64,000 nt of DNA from NCBI GenBank assembly GCA_022842165.1, contig JALHQC010000003.1, positions 1 to 64,000 on the forward strand, written 5' to 3'. The notes below the pieces were generated by a model. That model saw only the letters and a program-made list of their open reading frames with translations, was not told the DNA's origin and ran no database searches. Source of the stretch: a bacterium. Its GTDB lineage: Bacteria > Pseudomonadota > Alphaproteobacteria > Rhizobiales > Aestuariivirgaceae. Shown here one piece after another: positions 1 to 8,816 of this stretch. Every line of letters starts with the position of its first letter. Within the stretch, counting starts at the first letter, position 1. The position numbers and the translations under genes were made by a program.

Positions 1-443
1 CGCCAGTCGATATGGGCATCGATCTGCAGGATGACGATCGCCGGCTGGTTCTCGTAGGCGGCGATGAAGGGAATCGGCACCGAATCATCGCCGCCGAACA
101 TGATGGGCACCGCGCCAGCGTCGAGAATGCTCCGCGTCATGTCCTCGATGAGCTTGCGGTTGCCTTCGCCGTCCTTCGATCTGGTCTTGAGGTTGCCGAG
201 GTCGCAGATCGGCAGACCATGCCCCAGCAGCGTCGCGCCGAGGTCGAAGTCCCAGTGATCGAGCCAGGAGGAATCCTCCTCCAGCGCCCGCCGGAAAGCA
301 TCGGGCGCACTCTGATGGATGCGGTTGTCGATCTCCGGATAAGGCGTGCCGTGGGGTGCTCCAAAGATCGCGGCGGCAAAGCCCTGGGGCGTGTCGGCTC
401 TCTTGGCACCCATGAAGGGCGGAACGGCGGATGAAGCAGCCAT
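1..443 (-). CDS. Ureohydrolase (arginase/agmatinase family), C-terminus off the window
   Basis: The N-terminal 147 codons are present and the gene runs off the left edge. It belongs to the binuclear-manganese ureohydrolases, which release urea from agmatine, arginine or a guanidino acid. The metal-binding DAHID motif is at residues 142-146. The first metal motif reads GGDDS (117-121) where GGDHS is usual, so one metal-ligand His is Asp. An N-terminal stretch with FGAPHGTPY fits the agmatinase-like branch. The ATG at 441-443 lies 34 bases after the kinase gene on the same strand, so the two could be co-transcribed. The family is clear; the substrate (agmatine, guanidinobutyrate or other) cannot be decided from this fragment. 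Confidence 0.85.
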   Translation of the reverse strand, partial: MAASSAVPPFMGAKRADTPQGFAAAIFGAPHGTPYPEIDNRIHQSAPDAFRRALEEDSSWLDHWDFDLGATLLGHGLPICDLGNLKTRSKDGEGNRKLIEDMTRSILDAGAVPIMFGGDDSVPIPFIAAYENQPAIVILQIDAHIDW

Positions 444-477
444 GCTCGGTCTATGGTCCTTCAGACGGGTTCTCGTC

Positions 478-1587
478 TCAGGCGGCGCGGGCGGCCGCTG
501 ATGTTTCGCCCGCCGCCCAGCCTACCCGCCCGGCGGGAAGAATGAGGCGGGCCGTGGTGCCGGTGCCTTGCGCGCTTTCGAATTCCAGGCCGCCACCATG
601 AAGCAAGGCATAGTGCCTTGCAATGGGCAGTGCCAGTCCGGCCATGCCGCGCTCGGAGATTGCAGGCTCGAAGATCCCGTCGCGTTCGGACGGTGCAAGG
701 GCCGGGCCCGCGTCGGTGATCGCGATGACCAGCCCGCCATCCGCGGCCCTGGCAAAGCACAGGCGCACCACGCCCCCACGCGGGCTCGCTTCCACCGCGC
801 GCGTCACCAGCGTGACGATGGCGCGGCTGATCCGCAAGGCATCGCAGCGCAGTTCAATACCGTCGAACACCGTGGCGAGGATGGTGATGTCCGCGTCATC
901 GGCGGCGGCGCTACAGGATTTGATGGCAATCTCGACCAGTTCGGCGGCGTCCACTTCGTGTTCGGCAAGGTGGAGCCTGTCGCGGTCGAGGCGGACCATG
1001 TCGCAGACATCGGCCACGAAGCCCGAAAGCCTGCGGTTGCTGTCGAGCAGCAGCGCGTGATAGGTGCGGCTGTCGCTTTCGGTCAGGTCGCGCGCCGCCG
1101 CGGAGTTGAGGACTTCGGCAAAGCCCAGCATGGTATTGAGGGGCGTGCGGATCTCGTGCGTCACCTCCTCGATGAACTGCGCCGTCCTGCCGATGAGGCC
1201 ATCGCGCTCAGTCACGTCGCGCCGCGCCGCCTTCATGTCCAGCACCATCTGCCGGGCAAGGCGCGATACCGCGAGGATCGCCCAGCCATAGCCAAGCGCA
1301 AAGACCGCGAGACCATAGCCCATCGGCGTTGCGGCGCCTGCCGCAGTCACGGCGGCGACGCCCGTCAGCATGGCGGTAAAGATGCCTGCCGATGGCCGGC
1401 TGGCGGCCAGCGCCAGGGCGCCGATGCCCTTGGCCGCAAACAGCAGGGCGACGATCAGAAACCGGTGTTCAGGCGCGGGCGGGGCGGACAGGACGATCGG
1501 AAAGGCGGCCCAAACGGCGCCCAGCAGGGCGGCCGCGGCAATCCCGGCCTGCTCCCAGGCCCGCTCGCTCGCCGCTGGTTTTTTCAC
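478..1587 (-). CDS. Membrane sensor histidine kinase with degenerate ATP-binding motifs
   Basis: 369 residues. Four hydrophobic segments in about the first 110 residues suggest a membrane sensor without a large periplasmic domain. A HisKA domain follows with an intact phosphoacceptor H-box (THEIRTPLN, His near residue 144), then a HATPase_c-like domain. The N-box is abnormal: where family members have N-x3-N-A, this has T-LVT-R-A, so the Asn that coordinates Mg-ATP is Arg. The D-box reads DAGPA rather than DxGxG. The gene is divergent from hemH, with no response regulator beside it. It could be an atypical kinase, a phosphatase or phosphotransfer partner, or one half of a heterodimer. Stimulus unknown. 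Confidence 0.8.
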   Translation of the reverse strand: MKKPAASERAWEQAGIAAAALLGAVWAAFPIVLSAPPAPEHRFLIVALLFAAKGIGALALAASRPSAGIFTAMLTGVAAVTAAGAATPMGYGLAVFALGYGWAILAVSRLARQMVLDMKAARRDVTERDGLIGRTAQFIEEVTHEIRTPLNTMLGFAEVLNSAAARDLTESDSRTYHALLLDSNRRLSGFVADVCDMVRLDRDRLHLAEHEVDAAELVEIAIKSCSAAADDADITILATVFDGIELRCDALRISRAIVTLVTRAVEASPRGGVVRLCFARAADGGLVIAITDAGPALAPSERDGIFEPAISERGMAGLALPIARHYALLHGGGLEFESAQGTGTTARLILPAGRVGWAAGETSAAARAA

Positions 1588-1711
1588 GCGCTGACAGCCG
1601 ATCCTGTGACAAATAACGCGCCATTATGATCTTTTCGCATTTTCAAGCCGTTAACGGCAGGCTAGTCAGGCGCGTGCGCGGCCATCAGGCAATGAGGATC
1701 TGTCGAACCCC

Positions 1712-2734
1712 ATGAATGTTCTTCCCCCGGGGCATCCCCCCTTCAAGATCGGCAAGGTCGGCGTGCTGCTGATCAACCTCGGCACGCCCGAGGCCACGTC
1801 CTACTGGCCGATGCGACGCTACCTGAAGGAATTCCTGTCGGACCGGCGGGTGATCGAGGTGAATCCGGCGCTGTGGTGGGTGGTGCTCAACGGCATCATT
1901 CTTTCCACAAGGCCGAAGAAGAGCGGCCACGCCTATGAGCAGATCTGGAACCGCGAGCGGAATGAATCGCCGCTCAAGACCATCACCCGTGCGCAGGCCG
2001 AAAAGCTCGGGGCACGGCTGGCCGATCTTCCCGATGTCATCGTCGACTGGGGCATGCGCTATGGCCTGCCGCCGACGGCCGATCGCATCCAGGCGCTGAA
2101 GGACCAAGGCTGCGACCGCATCCTGCTGTTTCCGCTCTATCCGCAATACAGCGCCACCACCACGGCCACCGCCCTCGACAAGGCCTATGACGCGCTGAAG
2201 GCCATGCGCTGGCAACCCGCCATCCGCACCGTGCCGCCGTATTTCGACAATCCGGCCCATATCGAGGCGCTGGCCGTCTCGCTGGAGGCCCATCTCAAGT
2301 CTCTGCCCTGGACGCCCGATCTCGTGCTCGCCTCGTTCCATGGCCTGCCGAAGGCCTATCTCATGGCGGGCGATCCCTATCATTGCCACTGCATGAAGAC
2401 GGCACGATTGCTGGCGGAACGGTTGAACATGCCGCGCGACAAGCTGCAGGTCGTGTTCCAGTCGCGCTTCGGCAAGGCGGAATGGCTGCAGCCCTATGCC
2501 CAGCAGACGGTGGAGGGGCTCCCTGAAAAGGGCGTCAAAAACCTCGTCATGATGATGCCGGGCTTTGCGTCGGATTGCGTCGAAACACTGGAGGAAGTGG
2601 CGATCGGCCTTCGCGAGACGTTTATGGAGAAGGGCGGCGAAAATTTCTCCGCCGTTCCCTGCCTCAACGACAGCGAAGCCTCGATCGCCATGCTGGAAAA
2701 GATCGTCCGCAACGAAATCCGGGGCTGGGCCTGA
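1712..2734 (+). CDS. hemH: Ferrochelatase
   Basis: 340 residues, the usual bacterial length. It inserts ferrous iron into protoporphyrin IX, the last step of haem synthesis, at the inner face of the cytoplasmic membrane. The family start VGVLLINLGTPE (residues 16-27) and the active-site block around SFHGLPKAY with its conserved His are both visible, followed by a GDPYHCHC stretch typical of the family. The ATG at 1712 lies 124 bases from the divergent kinase start, so this gap holds both promoters. The next gene starts 72 bases downstream on the same strand, but a shared function with it is not implied. Confidence 0.96.
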   Translation: MNVLPPGHPPFKIGKVGVLLINLGTPEATSYWPMRRYLKEFLSDRRVIEVNPALWWVVLNGIILSTRPKKSGHAYEQIWNRERNESPLKTITRAQAEKLGARLADLPDVIVDWGMRYGLPPTADRIQALKDQGCDRILLFPLYPQYSATTTATALDKAYDALKAMRWQPAIRTVPPYFDNPAHIEALAVSLEAHLKSLPWTPDLVLASFHGLPKAYLMAGDPYHCHCMKTARLLAERLNMPRDKLQVVFQSRFGKAEWLQPYAQQTVEGLPEKGVKNLVMMMPGFASDCVETLEEVAIGLRETFMEKGGENFSAVPCLNDSEASIAMLEKIVRNEIRGWA

Positions 2735-2806
2735 TCGGCCTTGATGTTGCCGCCGCGCCGCAGCAATCTCTCCCCGCCGTGACAGCGGCGCAACGGAGGG
2801 ACAGCG

Positions 2807-3784
2807 ATGTTTGAAGGTCTGAGCGTTTTCGTACTGGTCGTCGTGGCGGTGGTGATCTTCTACCTGCTGCGCGCCATCCGCATGGTGCCGCAGGGCTATA
2901 ACTACACCGTCGAGCGTTTCGGCAAATACGTGCGCACGCTGGAGCCGGGCCTGGGGCTTATCATTCCCTTCATCGACAAGATCGGCGCCAAGCAGAACAT
3001 GATGGAGCAGGTGCTCGACATTCCCTCGCAGGAAGTCATCACCCGCGACAACGCCATGGTGAAGGTCGACGGCATCGCCTTCTTCCAGATCGTCGATGCG
3101 CCGCGTGCCACCTATGAAGTGCGCGACCTGAACAACGCCATCGTGAATCTGGTGATGACCAACATCCGAACGGTGATGGGCTCGATGGACCTCGACAATC
3201 TTCTCTCGCAACGCGACGACATCAACCAGCGCCTCATGGGCGTCGTCGATCAGGCAACCCAGCCGTGGGGCGTCAAGATGAACCGCATCGAGATCAAGGA
3301 TATCGCGCCGCCGCGCGACCTCGTCGATTCGATGGCGCGGCAGATGAAGGCCGAGCGCGAAAAGCGTGCCGCGATCCTCGAAGCCGAAGGCCTGCGCGCC
3401 GCCGCCATCCTGAAGGCCGAGGGCGAGAAGCAGGCCGTGGTGCTGGAGGCCGAAGGCCGCAAGGAAGCCGCCTTCCGCGATGCCGAAGCCCGCGAGCGCT
3501 TTGCCGAGGCCGAAGCAAAGGCCACCGAAATGGTGTCGAACGCGATTGCGGCGGGCGACGTTCAGGCAATCAACTATTTCGTCGCCAACAACTACATCAA
3601 GGCGCTGGAAGCGATCGCCACATCGCCCAACCAGAAGATCCTCATGCTGCCGCTTGAAGCCGCCTCGGTGATCGGCTCGATCGGCGGCATTGCCGAGATT
3701 GCGAAAGAGGCTTTCGGCGGCCAGGCGCCGACGTCCAACGCACGGCGCGGCGCCAGCGTGCCGACTGTTCCGCCGCGCAGCTAG
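2807..3784 (+). CDS. SPFH (stomatin/prohibitin) membrane protein, QmcA-like
   Basis: 325 residues. One N-terminal membrane helix (about residues 4-24) is followed by an SPFH/band-7 domain ([15 protein letters not shown] onward) and an Ala/Glu-rich coiled coil (about residues 180-240, repeated EAEG heptads). Such proteins oligomerise into scaffold-like rings in the inner membrane, often linked to FtsH or to membrane-domain organisation. The RBS is GGAGGGA just upstream of ATG 2807. An NfeD-family gene starts 15 bases downstream. SPFH and NfeD genes are a recurrent pair and their products are thought to act together. Confidence 0.92.
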   Translation: MFEGLSVFVLVVVAVVIFYLLRAIRMVPQGYNYTVERFGKYVRTLEPGLGLIIPFIDKIGAKQNMMEQVLDIPSQEVITRDNAMVKVDGIAFFQIVDAPRATYEVRDLNNAIVNLVMTNIRTVMGSMDLDNLLSQRDDINQRLMGVVDQATQPWGVKMNRIEIKDIAPPRDLVDSMARQMKAEREKRAAILEAEGLRAAAILKAEGEKQAVVLEAEGRKEAAFRDAEARERFAEAEAKATEMVSNAIAAGDVQAINYFVANNYIKALEAIATSPNQKILMLPLEAASVIGSIGGIAEIAKEAFGGQAPTSNARRGASVPTVPPRS

Positions 3785-3799
3785 AAGGGGAGGATCACT

Positions 3800-4246
3800 A
3801 TGGCGGAGTTCTTTCCTCTTCTCGGCGACTGGCTGTGGTGGGTGGCCGCGGGTCTGCTCCTGTTTCTCGAACTTCTCGCACCTGGCATCTTCTTCATCTG
3901 GCTCGCCTTCGCGGCCGCGGTCACGGGGCTCGTCGATATCGCGTTTGATCTCCCGTGGCAGGCCGAGCTCATGATCTTCGCGGTGGTGGCTGCTGTCAGC
4001 GTCTATGGCGGCCGCCGCTTCTACAGGGGCCCCGCCAACGAACCAGAAGACAATCCGCACCTCAACAAGCGGCAGTACAATTACGTCGGCAAGAGCTACA
4101 CGCTGAAGGAGCCGATCAGGGACGGGCGCGGCCGGCTGTCGATTGAGGATACGATGTGGGAAATCGAAGGGCCCGACCTGCCATCGGGCGCCCGCATCAA
4201 GGTCACCGCCATCGACGACATGCGGCTCATCGTGGCGCCGCTCTGA
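3800..4246 (+). CDS. NfeD family membrane protein (short form)
   Basis: 148 residues. Two or three transmembrane helices in the first 75 residues are followed by a C-terminal OB-fold-like NfeD domain (YNYVGKSYTLKEPI through DLPSGARIKVT). It lacks the ClpP-like protease domain of long NfeD proteins, so it is the short form. A GGGGAGG ribosome site precedes ATG 3800. It forms an evident two-gene operon with the SPFH gene, and the known partnership of these families suggests that it anchors or modulates the SPFH ring. It converges on kdsD with only three bases between the stops. Confidence 0.9.
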   Translation: MAEFFPLLGDWLWWVAAGLLLFLELLAPGIFFIWLAFAAAVTGLVDIAFDLPWQAELMIFAVVAAVSVYGGRRFYRGPANEPEDNPHLNKRQYNYVGKSYTLKEPIRDGRGRLSIEDTMWEIEGPDLPSGARIKVTAIDDMRLIVAPL

Positions 4247-4249
4247 TTC

Positions 4250-5254
4250 TCAGATCAGGCCGATCCGCAGCAGGTCGTGGATGTGGACGAGGCCCAGCGG
4301 GCGCTTGTCTTCGTCGATCACGAAGAGGCTGGTGATCTTCAGCGCGTTGATCTGTTCGAGCGCCTCGGAGGTCAGCGCATCGGGATCGATCGTCTTGGGC
4401 GAGCGCGTCATCACGTGGCCCACCGTGAGATTGAGGAGATCGGGCGTCATGTGGCGGCGAAGGTCGCCATCGGTGACGATGCCGGCGAGGCGGCCATCGT
4501 CATCGACAACGCCCAGGCAGCCGTAGCTCCGCTCGGTCATCAGGATCAGGGCTTCCGACATCAGGGTCGATTCATTGCCCAGCGCCAGTTCGCCGCGCGG
4601 ATGCATGATGTCGCGCACATGCTTCAGCTGCGCGCCAAGCTTGCCGCCGGGGTGGAACTTGCGGAAGTCATGGGCGCTGAAGCCCTTGTCCTCGAGAAGT
4701 GCTATCGCCAGCGCATCGCCCAATGCCAGCTGCAGAAGCGTCGAGGTCGTCGGCGCCAGGCCATTGGGGCAAGCCTCCTTGGCGCGCGGCAGCGGCAGCA
4801 CGATATCGGCTTCCTTGCCGAGCGTGCTGGCAGGCACCGAGGTGATGGCGATGAGCGGCACGGCGAAGCGGCGCGAATAGGTGAGAATGTCGCGAAGCTC
4901 CGGCGATTCGCCCGAATTCGAGATCATGATGATCACATCGTCCGGCGTGATCATGCCGAGGTCGCCGTGGCTTGCCTCGGCCGGGTGGACGAAGCTCGCC
5001 GGCGTTCCGGTCGAAGCCAGGGTCGCGGTGATCTTGCGGGCAATGTGGCCGCTCTTTCCCATGCCGGTCAGCACCACGCGGCCCCTGGCGCTGCGGATGC
5101 GGTCGACCGCCTGGGCGAGGGCGTCTCCCAACGCGCCGTCGATCGCCGCAATCAGCTGCTGCATGCCTTCGGTTTCGGTCATCAGCGCGCGTTTGGCGGA
5201 GGCGCGCCAGCTTGCGCCGAGCGGAACGGGATTGAGTTGGGTGCGATTTGTCAT
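4250..5254 (-). CDS. kdsD: Arabinose-5-phosphate isomerase (KpsF/GutQ family)
   Basis: 334 residues. It interconverts ribulose 5-phosphate and arabinose 5-phosphate, the first step to KDO for lipopolysaccharide. An SIS domain (about residues 45-185) carries GMGKSGHIARK and SNSGESPE phosphosugar-binding loops. Two CBS domains (about 210-334) follow a KFHPGGKLG linker. This order is diagnostic of KdsD/GutQ. It is cytoplasmic and stands alone, divergent from the outer-membrane protein gene at 5369. The presence of KDO synthesis confirms a Gram-negative envelope. A sugar-alcohol-related GutQ role is the alternative but has no support from the neighbours. Confidence 0.93.
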   Translation of the reverse strand: MTNRTQLNPVPLGASWRASAKRALMTETEGMQQLIAAIDGALGDALAQAVDRIRSARGRVVLTGMGKSGHIARKITATLASTGTPASFVHPAEASHGDLGMITPDDVIIMISNSGESPELRDILTYSRRFAVPLIAITSVPASTLGKEADIVLPLPRAKEACPNGLAPTTSTLLQLALGDALAIALLEDKGFSAHDFRKFHPGGKLGAQLKHVRDIMHPRGELALGNESTLMSEALILMTERSYGCLGVVDDDGRLAGIVTDGDLRRHMTPDLLNLTVGHVMTRSPKTIDPDALTSEALEQINALKITSLFVIDEDKRPLGLVHIHDLLRIGLI

Positions 5255-5368
5255 GGCGCTGTTTTATGCAGTTTCGGCCGCGAAGCAAAGCGGCTTGGCA
5301 CATTGCGTCAATTCGTCATTAACCATAAGCCGATAGCGTCGGCTCCCGTGTGGAGTAACGCTTTTCCG

Positions 5369-6727
5369 ATGATGCGCCGGGCCAGCATTGTGGCAGTTCT
5401 TGCAACCTGTTTCCTGTCGGGAACGGCGGGGCTTGGGCTGGCGCAGTCGGCCCCGCCCCTGCGCGGCAGCCTCGAGGAGGAAGCCGCCGCCGTGCCGCCG
5501 CCGCCCGTCCGGACGGAACTCTCGGAGACGGTCCTCGAAATCAAGCCGCAAGACCCCCTGATCCCGTCGACCGGCGCCATCGTGCCGGAGGAACCGCCGC
5601 CGCCGCGCCGCAGGATCAGGCCGGCCGACCCTTACGCCCCAACCGGCATCGGCAACACCGGCATCAGGTTCTACCCATCGATCACCGTTGGCGTCGTCCA
5701 TTCCAGCAATGTGAACCAGAGCAAGACGCAGCCTGAAAGCGCCTCGGGCCTGCTGCTGCGTCCCGGCTACCGCCTCGAAAGCAACTGGGTCCGCCATTCG
5801 CTGACGGCGGAGCTCGACGGCAATCTCGTGTCCTATGAGGGTACAGACGATTACGACACGCGGAACCTCAATGTCTTCCAGCGGCTCCGCCTCGACGTTC
5901 GCCGCCACACCACGGCAACGCTCGACTCGCGCTACGTGCTCGACCAGTCCGGCGGCGACGACGCGACCGAGCACCGGCTGAGCAGCTCGGCCGCACTCGC
6001 CCATGATTTCGGCCCGATGACGGCGGCGATCAGGACCGGAACCACCGCCGCATTCTTCGAAGACCTGAAACTCCAGGGCGGCGGCAGCATCAGCAACGAG
6101 GACCAGAATTACATCGAGCCCTCGGTCTCGATCCGCACCACCTACAATCAGCCGCAGGCCTTGAGGCCCTATGTCGAGGCCGAATACACGCCGCGCTTCC
6201 ACACCCGGGAGTTCGACCGCAACGGCCTCCGCCGCGACTCGCATGGCTTCGGCCTCACGGCGGGCGTCGAGATCGCCGCCGGGCCCCTGTGGTCGGGCGA
6301 TCTCGGCCTGACCTATCTCCACCGCAACTATAAGGACGCGCGGCTCGATGCCGTCAATTCGCTGGGCCTTGTCGGCAACCTCACCTGGAGCCCGACGGAC
6401 CTGACAAGCGTCGTCATGACGGCGGGAACCTCGCTCGGGGAAACCACCTCGGCCAATGTTTCGGCCACGCGGGACTGGACGGCGAGCGTCGACATCACCC
6501 ATGCGCTGCGCGACAATATCGACCTTTCAGCCGGGGCCTCGGTCGAGATCGAGGATTTCGACGGCGCGGCCGACAAGACCTATGACCTCAACCTCGGCCT
6601 GTCGTGGAAACTCAATCCCGTGCTGTCGTGGACGGCGGCCTATGACATGACCTGGCTCGACGCCGCCAATTCCGCGCAAAGCTACGTCGAGCACCGCATT
6701 TCGACAGGGCTGACATTGCGGCGCTGA
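5369..6727 (+). CDS. Outer-membrane beta-barrel protein
   Basis: 452 residues from the ATG at 5369 (a second in-frame ATG is at 5372); GGAG lies 13 bases upstream. The open frame continues far upstream but only as the antisense of kdsD. A signal peptide (hydrophobic stretch, cut near GLAQS) is followed by a proline-rich linker (about residues 30-90) and a long region of alternating polar/hydrophobic strands with many RL, SY and TA pairs, as in barrels of the BBP2_2 type common in rhizobia. The sequence ends in a barrel-like strand (TGLTLRR). A cell-envelope location is well supported; the cargo or role is unknown. Confidence 0.75.
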   Translation: MMRRASIVAVLATCFLSGTAGLGLAQSAPPLRGSLEEEAAAVPPPPVRTELSETVLEIKPQDPLIPSTGAIVPEEPPPPRRRIRPADPYAPTGIGNTGIRFYPSITVGVVHSSNVNQSKTQPESASGLLLRPGYRLESNWVRHSLTAELDGNLVSYEGTDDYDTRNLNVFQRLRLDVRRHTTATLDSRYVLDQSGGDDATEHRLSSSAALAHDFGPMTAAIRTGTTAAFFEDLKLQGGGSISNEDQNYIEPSVSIRTTYNQPQALRPYVEAEYTPRFHTREFDRNGLRRDSHGFGLTAGVEIAAGPLWSGDLGLTYLHRNYKDARLDAVNSLGLVGNLTWSPTDLTSVVMTAGTSLGETTSANVSATRDWTASVDITHALRDNIDLSAGASVEIEDFDGAADKTYDLNLGLSWKLNPVLSWTAAYDMTWLDAANSAQSYVEHRISTGLTLRR

Positions 6728-6768
6728 GACAGTCGCCAGCCGATGAACCTCCGTCGGCTCCAGTCTCA
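6725..6768. terminator. Possible bidirectional terminator between convergent genes
   Basis: Nested inverted repeats sit between two convergent genes: outer TGAGAC (6725-6730) with GTCTCA (6763-6768), inner AGCCGA (6738-6743) with TCGGCT (6754-6759). No clear T-run follows on either side, so this is a structural guess rather than a canonical intrinsic terminator. Confidence 0.35.
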
Positions 6769-6775
6769 AGACCTA

Positions 6776-7636
6776 TCAGGCGCCCGGGCCCCGGGCGTTC
6801 AGGTCCACGAAATCGATGACCCGCCGCACAAACTCAGACTGAGCCTGCCACGGACCTCCATGACCGACGCCTGGAATTATTGACAGCGAAGCGTCCGGCA
6901 GACAGGCCAAAATCTCTGCCGCCACCAGCTTATAGTGCGGAAGGGTTTCCGAGCCGACGATGAGAAGAACAGGGCACGACACCTTGCCAAGCTGCACGCA
7001 GGTCAGTGGTCGTGGTGCAGGGGCGTCAAAGTCCGGGATCATCGTGTGGGCATTCTCGAGAAGCATCGCTTGGATCCGCGGGTCCAGTGTCGTGAACCCG
7101 CCCTTCTCCATGCCCAGCACGAACTCGACTGCCATCGGCATCGCACTGGCCCCATTGCCCGCCTTGGCCTCAGCATAAGCACTTGCAAAGCCCTGGCCAA
7201 AATCCTCAAGCAGCGCCTTGTTCCGTGGCGTGTCAGGCAGGATCGAACTCAATGACGGCTCATAGACTGTCACCGTGCGAACGAGGTGGGGCACCTCCAT
7301 GGCCGCACGCAGCACCATGGCTCCACTGTAGGACCAGCCGACCAGATGGATGGATTCATTCAACGTCCGGAGGATTGCTACGAGATCGGCCGTGTGCACA
7401 TCTTGGGAGAACAGCTTGTCCTGAGGCCATTGTGTAGTTCCAAAATGCCGGTGGGTATAGGCCAAGAAGCGATGATCTGCCGCAACGTCCTGCCAAAGGC
7501 CGCACCAGCCCCGAAGGTCGGCCCAAGAGCCGTTGACGAAAAGAACAGGCTCGCCTGTTCCTGCCGAGACGAAGGGAAACGCAACGTCGCCTACCTCAAG
7601 CATTTCAGGGGCCGGCATCGTCTGGCCGAACGGCAT
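6776..7636 (-). CDS. Alpha/beta hydrolase
   Basis: 286 residues with an alpha/beta-hydrolase fold. The nucleophile elbow is GWSYSG (Ser102), the catalytic His lies in GVGHGGP near the end, and an acidic residue in IVGSETLP probably completes the triad (Glu rather than the more common Asp). An oxyanion-type FVNGSW loop is near residue 35. There is no signal peptide, so it is cytoplasmic. Substrate unknown; esterase, lactonase and C-C hydrolase activities all use this fold. It is not in an obvious operon, and the base composition looks slightly less GC-rich than its neighbours, which may hint at acquisition. Confidence 0.82.
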   Translation of the reverse strand: MPFGQTMPAPEMLEVGDVAFPFVSAGTGEPVLFVNGSWADLRGWCGLWQDVAADHRFLAYTHRHFGTTQWPQDKLFSQDVHTADLVAILRTLNESIHLVGWSYSGAMVLRAAMEVPHLVRTVTVYEPSLSSILPDTPRNKALLEDFGQGFASAYAEAKAGNGASAMPMAVEFVLGMEKGGFTTLDPRIQAMLLENAHTMIPDFDAPAPRPLTCVQLGKVSCPVLLIVGSETLPHYKLVAAEILACLPDASLSIIPGVGHGGPWQAQSEFVRRVIDFVDLNARGPGA

Positions 7637-7707
7637 CCTTACCCTCGCTGCCTTTGCTGCATTAGTAGTATGGAATATGGCACAGTTGGGTAGAATGGTC
7701 CTGAACT

Positions 7708-7762
7708 ATTGCAGGACGAATTCAGGCTGCAAAACCAATCTGTGGACCGTTCGTCCTGCAAT
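7708..7762. repeat. 13-bp perfect inverted repeat, 29-base spacer
   Basis: ATTGCAGGACGAA (7708-7720) is exactly complementary to TTCGTCCTGCAAT (7750-7762). It lies in the 170-base gap between galU (ending at 7807) and the hydrolase start (7636), both leftward. It could be a transcript-end hairpin for galU, an operator for the hydrolase, or the remnant ends of a small element. No T-run follows. Confidence 0.55.
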
Positions 7763-7806
7763 CATGGCGCCGGCCTGCGAAACGTCCAGGTTTATGGGTT
7801 CTCATC

Positions 7807-8703
7807 CTAAAGCGGATCATGCTCCGCGAGGATGCGTTTCAGCGCGGCGCGGAAGCCTGGCGCCAGGTCTTCGCGTGCGAGGCCCAGGGCGACATTGGCC
7901 GAGAGGTAGCCGATCTTGTCGCCGCAGTCATAGGTCGTGCCGCGATACTGGACGCCGTAGAAAGGCTGTTCCCGCATCAGGCGGATCATCGCGTCGGTGA
8001 TCTGGATTTCGCCGCCCGCACCCGGTTCCTGGCGCGCGATCTCCGAAAATATCGCCGGCTGCAGGATGTAGCGGCCCGAAATGATGAGGTTCGAGGGCGC
8101 GTCCTCGGCCGTTTTCGGCTTTTCGACCATGCCGTCGATCCGAAAAGCATTGTCCTTCCAGTCCTTCGCGCCGACGACGCCATAACGGCTGACCTGATCC
8201 CATGGAACCTCTTCGACGGCGACGACGTTTCCGCCCCCGTGGGTTTGATATACATCGATCATCTGCTTCAGGCAGCCGGGCTTGGCGTGCATCACCATGT
8301 CGGGAAGCAGCAGCGCGAAAGGCTCGTTGCCCACCAGGTGGCGCGCGCACCACACGGCATGGCCGAGCCCCAAAGGCTCCTGCTGGCGGGTGAACATCGC
8401 CTGGCCGGCGGCGGGCAGGTCCTGTTCGAGAAGGCCAAGCTCGGCGGTCTTTCCGCGCTGGCGCAGCGTCGCCTCGAGTTCGAACTGCCGGTCGAAATGA
8501 TCCTCGATCGCCGCCTTGTTGCGGCCCGTCACGAACACGAATTTCTCGATTCCGGCTTCCCGCGCCTCGTCGACGGCCATCTGGATCACCGGGCGGTCGA
8601 CGACGGTGAGCATTTCCTTCGGGATCGCCTTGGTGGCGGGAAGAAAGCGCGTGCCCAGGCCCGCCACGGGAAACACCGCCGTCCTGATCGGTTGGACCAT
8701 CAA
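7807..8703 (-). CDS. galU: UTP-glucose-1-phosphate uridylyltransferase
   Basis: 298 residues, the usual length. It makes UDP-glucose from UTP and glucose 1-phosphate for polysaccharides and glycolipids. The nucleotidyltransferase signature (VAGLGTRFLPATK, residues 13-25) and the conserved VEKP (about residue 193) are visible, as is the family ending with YLSANVALGLA. It is divergent from galE across a 113-base gap, so synthesis of UDP-glucose and its conversion to UDP-galactose are adjacent functions here. Confidence 0.95.
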   Translation of the reverse strand: MMVQPIRTAVFPVAGLGTRFLPATKAIPKEMLTVVDRPVIQMAVDEAREAGIEKFVFVTGRNKAAIEDHFDRQFELEATLRQRGKTAELGLLEQDLPAAGQAMFTRQQEPLGLGHAVWCARHLVGNEPFALLLPDMVMHAKPGCLKQMIDVYQTHGGGNVVAVEEVPWDQVSRYGVVGAKDWKDNAFRIDGMVEKPKTAEDAPSNLIISGRYILQPAIFSEIARQEPGAGGEIQITDAMIRLMREQPFYGVQYRGTTYDCGDKIGYLSANVALGLAREDLAPGFRAALKRILAEHDPL

Positions 8704-8816
8704 TTTACCTCTTCTTTACCAAATCCTTGCCGTTCGCCGCCATCTTAATCGGGCTTTCGGCGTTGATAACAATAAAAGCGTTACGGTTGACCAAAGATAG
8801 AGTTCCAGGGAGAAAC

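Noticed and set aside
1685-4060. Open frame of 791 codons on the minus strand
   Set aside because: It lies wholly antisense to hemH, the SPFH gene and nfeD, has a His/Arg/Gly/Asp-rich composition typical of GC-rich antisense frames, and has no domain.
4277-5368. Long N-terminal extension of the beta-barrel gene
   Set aside because: This part is antisense to kdsD; the signal peptide begins at ATG 5369.
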